From CBIFWW01 sp966186435 (GTDB lineage Bacteria > Pseudomonadota > Gammaproteobacteria > Enterobacterales > Enterobacteriaceae), in contig CBIFWW010000131.1 in assembly GCA_966186435.1 (NCBI GenBank), forward strand, positions 1 to 8,993: a stretch of 8,993 nt of DNA, read 5' to 3'. Made by a program: the position numbers and the translations under genes. The notes under the pieces were generated by a model that ran no database searches, had not been told where the DNA came from, and worked only from the letters and a program-made list of their open reading frames with translations. How positions within the stretch are numbered: position 1 is the stretch's first letter; each line of letters opens with the position of its first letter. This document shows, piece after piece, positions 5,958 through 8,993 of the stretch.

Positions 5958-7088
5958 TCAAAAGGCGCCAGGGCGGACCCGCACGCTGCGGCTGATGATG
6001 TCCCAGAAAGCGATAACCTCTTCCTGACTGTAAGAGGTAGGTGACATACGCTGATTATTTAAAGTCAGCACGAATCCAGGAGTGCTATAGCTGGCCGTCA
6101 TTTCATTGATATACATTTCAAAGTGATATCTCGGCTCATCATTATATTCCTGCAAGCCAGTTGCCAGAAATTCCTGGGCCTGTAGCCCATTAACTTCAAA
6201 CGCTCCATTTCTTATGACGCTTCCCCTCGAACGGGAAATATTACTTTTTATTTCTCCCATTCTGTCCAGTACGGTATTCTCTTCACGTGTGAAGTTATCA
6301 TTGGACACCGCCACTCGCACATTTTCCATAGTGTTACTGATAAGCCCAATTGAAATATCTTCCTGGTCCTGAGCAGTCGGATCAGTGGCGATAAAGGCAT
6401 GGGTAATGCAGGAGCCGGGCTTGGTCGGAACTGCATCATTATCCCGGCCGCTTATCCGCGCCATTAGCGACTGCATTTGATTAATATCTCCTGCCACGTA
6501 GTTTCTGGCTGGTTGCCCCCGTCGCTGCTCTATATAGTTTGGGCTCGAATCATTGATAGTCTGCCTCTGCAGCTTAATCACCACACCGTTGGTATACAGG
6601 TACCCTTCCAGTATGCGTATGGCATCCGCAGCACTTTCATTTTTATTTCTTTCAAAAATCACACCCTCCATACCATCCGGCAACGGCCAGACCTTTTTCA
6701 GAAAGGGCATATCCTCAGCGTCTATGGTTTTACTGTCCCGCAGTGCCTTTTCTCGCAGTGCCAGTAACTGGACAAAACCCGGCCGGTACATTTTCCTGGT
6801 AACCAGATAGGTTTTATGCGAACTGCCTGGCCGGGCAATAACCGCCGCCCAGATATTGTCATCCAGCGGTGCGGCGTAATTATACGCTTTAAAGGATGAG
6901 GGCAGGTCAAGCATATAGCGCCCGACGCAATAGGGTTTTAGATCAGCGTTTATCTTGTTCATAGCGTCCTGCTGTGATGAGGTCAGCGTTTGTGGTGCGG
7001 GGTTATAAGGGCGAAAATAGTGATACAGCCCATATCCCGCCATAATTAGAATGGTGACGGTCACGACTTTGTGCCTAATATTAATCAT
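5958..7088 (-). CDS. Tli4-family T6SS lipase immunity protein
   Basis: This is the probable cognate immunity protein that protects the producer from the neighbouring lipase effector in the periplasm. The chosen 376-residue product starts at ATG 7088 (MINIRHKVV...). It has an N-terminal hydrophobic segment at about residues 8-24 and no lipobox, so it is likely anchored in the inner membrane with its body outside. Family features seen are a conserved C-V-G-R-Y-x-L-D-L-P block at 54-63 and a C-terminal domain with GFVLTLNNQ and a terminal FWDIISRSVRVRPGAF, as in Tle-cognate immunity protein 4 C-terminal domains. C54 and C227 could form a disulphide. The start overlaps the effector stop (ATGATTAA), which points to translational coupling. 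A longer in-frame start at 7199 would overlap the effector by about 120 bases and is unlikely. Confidence 0.85.
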   Translation of the reverse strand: MINIRHKVVTVTILIMAGYGLYHYFRPYNPAPQTLTSSQQDAMNKINADLKPYCVGRYMLDLPSSFKAYNYAAPLDDNIWAAVIARPGSSHKTYLVTRKMYRPGFVQLLALREKALRDSKTIDAEDMPFLKKVWPLPDGMEGVIFERNKNESAADAIRILEGYLYTNGVVIKLQRQTINDSSPNYIEQRRGQPARNYVAGDINQMQSLMARISGRDNDAVPTKPGSCITHAFIATDPTAQDQEDISIGLISNTMENVRVAVSNDNFTREENTVLDRMGEIKSNISRSRGSVIRNGAFEVNGLQAQEFLATGLQEYNDEPRYHFEMYINEMTASYSTPGFVLTLNNQRMSPTSYSQEEVIAFWDIISRSVRVRPGAF

Positions 7089-8703
7089 GATATGCCAGCC
7101 CCGTGTGTTTAACCTGCTGTGCAATCCGGATAATTGACCGCAGGGTAAACCAGCGCGCATCCATCGTGTTGTCCGTATTGTATGCCCCTTCGTGGTCAAC
7201 GCCGACGCCGAGCTGGGCTTTCAATTTGGCAGAACGGATAACTGCCGCCTTGATTGGCACCGTGCCGTCACCGTCCGCTGTTGGCGGTGTTAACGTATAC
7301 TTGCCGAAAACATAGCCCAGCTCGGGTGTCTGCAACGTGGCAAAGCGGGTAGTCTGGTTAATTTTATCCGCAGGGTAGAAGATCTCCCCCCGTTCGCTTA
7401 TGGCCGTGCGGTGGGCTACCGGGGTATTTTTCCCGCTGACGTTCTTCCAGTGCAGTTCGGCATAACTGGGGTATTTTTTTCCTTCATTGCCGTAAAAGGC
7501 ATAAGTATGATTATGGTAGTGGCCATTAAGCCCTTCGATAAACTTTCTGACTTCACTATCAATAATATCCACATAGTCATGCCAGTCCTGTTCAAGCTGT
7601 ACCTTATCCCTGTTTTTGTTTTCCGGATTAATAAACCGTTCCTCGCACAACCCCCACCATGCCTTACGCTGGGTGTAGATTTCTGTGTATGGGTCTTTAA
7701 GGGGCAACGGCTGCTCAAGGCCATCAATATGAAGCCATCCCATACCGTATCCTTTGCCCGGCAGAAGCTGAAGTGGGCCAGGGGACTGTGTTAGTACGGC
7801 AGTCATTTCTGCACCACTTTTGCCAATCACTAAGCCGGGTATTCCGGCCTCACCCGTTTTCATCCGTTTGTAGGCCATTGGAGCACCGCGATCGGGCATC
7901 ACCCCGTGCACCATACCCAAAATAGTTTTCTGGCCATAATCACCCTCCAGCAGTTCAGAATAATGGCGGGCAACCAGTCCGCCCATGGAGTGGGTCACCA
8001 GGATCACCTTTTCGCATTTGCGCCCCAGAGCCCGGTAACCATCAATAATCTGTTTGATACGCTTAGCCAACATTTGCGCGGAGTCCGCATTTGACTGCAG
8101 CCAGTTATAACCCACCGCATGAACCGGAAAGAGGTACTGATAGCTGAGCGCTACCTCTTCCGAAGTCAAATTAGTTTCGCCGGTTTCCGCACCCAGCGCT
8201 TTATCCAGCAACTTTTCACGCAGGGTCAGACTGCCGTTTTTGCTGGTCTTATTTTTTAACATTATGTGGTTGTCGTTCAGCGCCTCCTGAAGCCAGGGCA
8301 GGAAGGTGCCATAGCTCATCGCCCCCACTTCCCCCCAGCCTCTCTCGCGGCGCGATTTAAATAATAGGCGCTCCTCCGGGCCTTCATCCTCGATTTCTCC
8401 GCTGGGGTCGACCACGGTGGTGGTGGGATCCAGTAATTGTTTTCTTTTGGCCGGCCCTCTTCCAATCCATGGCAACATGCTTGCTTTGTCGTTTACAGTC
8501 CAAACCGGGTTACTGTCATCAGGGTTCATTAAGTTACTGCCCATCACCCCCGGTAAAAACACCACCGGGATCACTCTGTCCGGCATTTTATAAATTTTCA
8601 CCCATTGCGCTTTGTCCTTCGGCGTGGCAGTGGCCGTATAAAGCGGTCGGCCAAATTCATCATACCCCAGCAGGACACTGCTATTTTCTGCGGTCTCATT
8701 CAT
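7081..8703 (-). CDS. Tle4-like T6SS lipase effector (alpha/beta hydrolase)
   Basis: The 540-residue protein is a serine esterase/lipase of the PGAP1/LCAT-like alpha/beta-hydrolase kind. It is the probable phospholipase toxin delivered by a type VI secretion system into rival cells. Visible motifs, in order, are the oxyanion-hole strand VVFLPGVMGSNL (about 47-58), the nucleophile elbow VTHSMGGLVARH with S239, the candidate acid D477 or D479 in TADGDGTVP, and the candidate catalytic histidine H504 in GVDHEGAYN. No signal peptide is present, as expected for a T6SS cargo. The Shine-Dalgarno GGAAGAGG (8719-8712) lies eight bases before the ATG. The gene follows the upstream stop by 3 bases and overlaps the Tli4 gene by 8 bases. 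The Tle4 rather than another Tle class assignment rests mainly on the Tli4-type partner. Confidence 0.85.
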   Translation of the reverse strand: MNETAENSSVLLGYDEFGRPLYTATATPKDKAQWVKIYKMPDRVIPVVFLPGVMGSNLMNPDDSNPVWTVNDKASMLPWIGRGPAKRKQLLDPTTTVVDPSGEIEDEGPEERLLFKSRRERGWGEVGAMSYGTFLPWLQEALNDNHIMLKNKTSKNGSLTLREKLLDKALGAETGETNLTSEEVALSYQYLFPVHAVGYNWLQSNADSAQMLAKRIKQIIDGYRALGRKCEKVILVTHSMGGLVARHYSELLEGDYGQKTILGMVHGVMPDRGAPMAYKRMKTGEAGIPGLVIGKSGAEMTAVLTQSPGPLQLLPGKGYGMGWLHIDGLEQPLPLKDPYTEIYTQRKAWWGLCEERFINPENKNRDKVQLEQDWHDYVDIIDSEVRKFIEGLNGHYHNHTYAFYGNEGKKYPSYAELHWKNVSGKNTPVAHRTAISERGEIFYPADKINQTTRFATLQTPELGYVFGKYTLTPPTADGDGTVPIKAAVIRSAKLKAQLGVGVDHEGAYNTDNTMDARWFTLRSIIRIAQQVKHTGLAYHD

Positions 8704-8706
8704 TGG

Positions 8707-8993
8707 CTAATCCTCTTCCTTGAGCTTTATCTGCATGGAGGCAGGATCCATGGCATGCTGTTTTTCCCCGCGACCGGATGCCGAGGTCATCAACTCCTGC
8801 ACGGTACCATCACTGTACGTCAGGCTGATCAACTGACCCGCCACCGGTTTGTCAGAATAAGGCCACAGCACTTCGGGCCCCATCTCAAATTCCCCGCTCT
8901 CCCATTTCTGCATGGCCTGGATAAAACTCTGCCCGCCAAACTTCTGCCATACCGCTCCGCGCTCGATGATTTTGTCCGGCGCCGCACACTCCA
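8707..8993 (-). CDS. Probable VgrG C-terminus (gene cut by window edge)
   Basis: The last 95 codons of a minus-strand gene are visible and end in TAG at 8709-8707. The part shown begins ECAAPDKIIERGAVWQKFGG, reminiscent of the repeating beta-structure in DUF2345-type VgrG extensions. It ends in a small domain with the pattern DKPVAGQLISLTYSDGTVQE followed by SASGRG and a final IKLKEED. That pattern recalls the transthyretin/Ig-like modules found at VgrG C-termini, which often dock the effector encoded next. It is directly upstream of the lipase gene, with 3 bases between stop and start, and is almost certainly co-transcribed. The VgrG identity is inferred from position and pattern, since the conserved gp27/gp5-like part is outside the window. 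A PAAR or adaptor protein is the main alternative. Confidence 0.55.
   Translation of the reverse strand, partial: ECAAPDKIIERGAVWQKFGGQSFIQAMQKWESGEFEMGPEVLWPYSDKPVAGQLISLTYSDGTVQELMTSASGRGEKQHAMDPASMQIKLKEED

Noticed and set aside
5677..6027. Plus-strand 116-codon open frame after tpx
   Set aside because: It starts inside the terminator hairpin, has no ribosome binding site, and runs antisense to the tli4 end and the small minus-strand frame, which have better coding character.
7089..7199. Longer N-terminus for the immunity protein
   Set aside because: It would add 37 residues rich in basic and polar residues ahead of the hydrophobic segment and overlap the lipase by about 120 bases; ATG 7088 gives a normal signal-anchor and a start/stop overlap.
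7411..7794. Plus-strand 127-codon frame with hydrophobic runs
   Set aside because: Antisense shadow of the lipase gene, which has a complete set of hydrolase motifs on the other strand.
1..8993. CRISPR arrays, tRNA genes, insertion sequences or integrase genes
   Set aside because: I looked for regular repeats, cloverleaf ends and transposase-like proteins and saw none in the window.

Overview
The window looks like chromosomal DNA from a member of the Enterobacterales. The core genes (zntB, mppA, mpaA, ycjG, tpx) and the 5' part of the sRNA gene fnrS match their Escherichia coli counterparts closely, as I remember those sequences, and nearly at full length. The gene order differs from E. coli, so this is a relative such as a Serratia/Rahnella/Yersinia-type organism. 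I cannot fix the genus from sequence alone.

Left part (1-1406): the left edge cuts through the anaerobically induced sRNA gene fnrS (minus strand). An FNR-type site and a -10 box lie just upstream of it. Next comes zntB (minus strand, GTG start), a zinc/proton transporter of the CorA family. A 276-base gap separates zntB from mppA. It holds the mppA terminator hairpin and a second, plus-strand-oriented intrinsic terminator with no annotated gene in front of it, which may mark an unannotated small RNA.

Middle (1407-5647): a compact murein-peptide recycling set. mppA (minus) encodes the periplasmic binding protein for murein tripeptide. Divergent from it is mpaA (plus), the amidase that cuts D-Glu from meso-Dap. 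ycjG (minus) converges on mpaA with stop codons sharing a TTAA, and encodes the L-Ala-D/L-Glu epimerase. Together they cover uptake, cleavage and epimerisation of the L-Ala-D-Glu part. tpx, a periplasmic-stress-linked thiol peroxidase gene, is divergent from ycjG.

Right part (5648-8993): an accessory type VI secretion effector module on the minus strand. In transcription order it holds the 3' end of a gene that is probably vgrG (cut by the window edge), a Tle4-like alpha/beta-hydrolase lipase effector, its Tli4-family immunity protein (start and stop overlapping by 8 bases), and a short third reading frame broken by one in-frame TAA. The N-terminus of that third frame resembles the start of the immunity protein. 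The run ends in two hairpins back to back with the tpx end. In E. coli the gene on this side of tpx is tyrR, so the module is probably an insertion at this boundary.

The least expected items are the broken third frame after tli4 and the orphan terminator between mppA and zntB.
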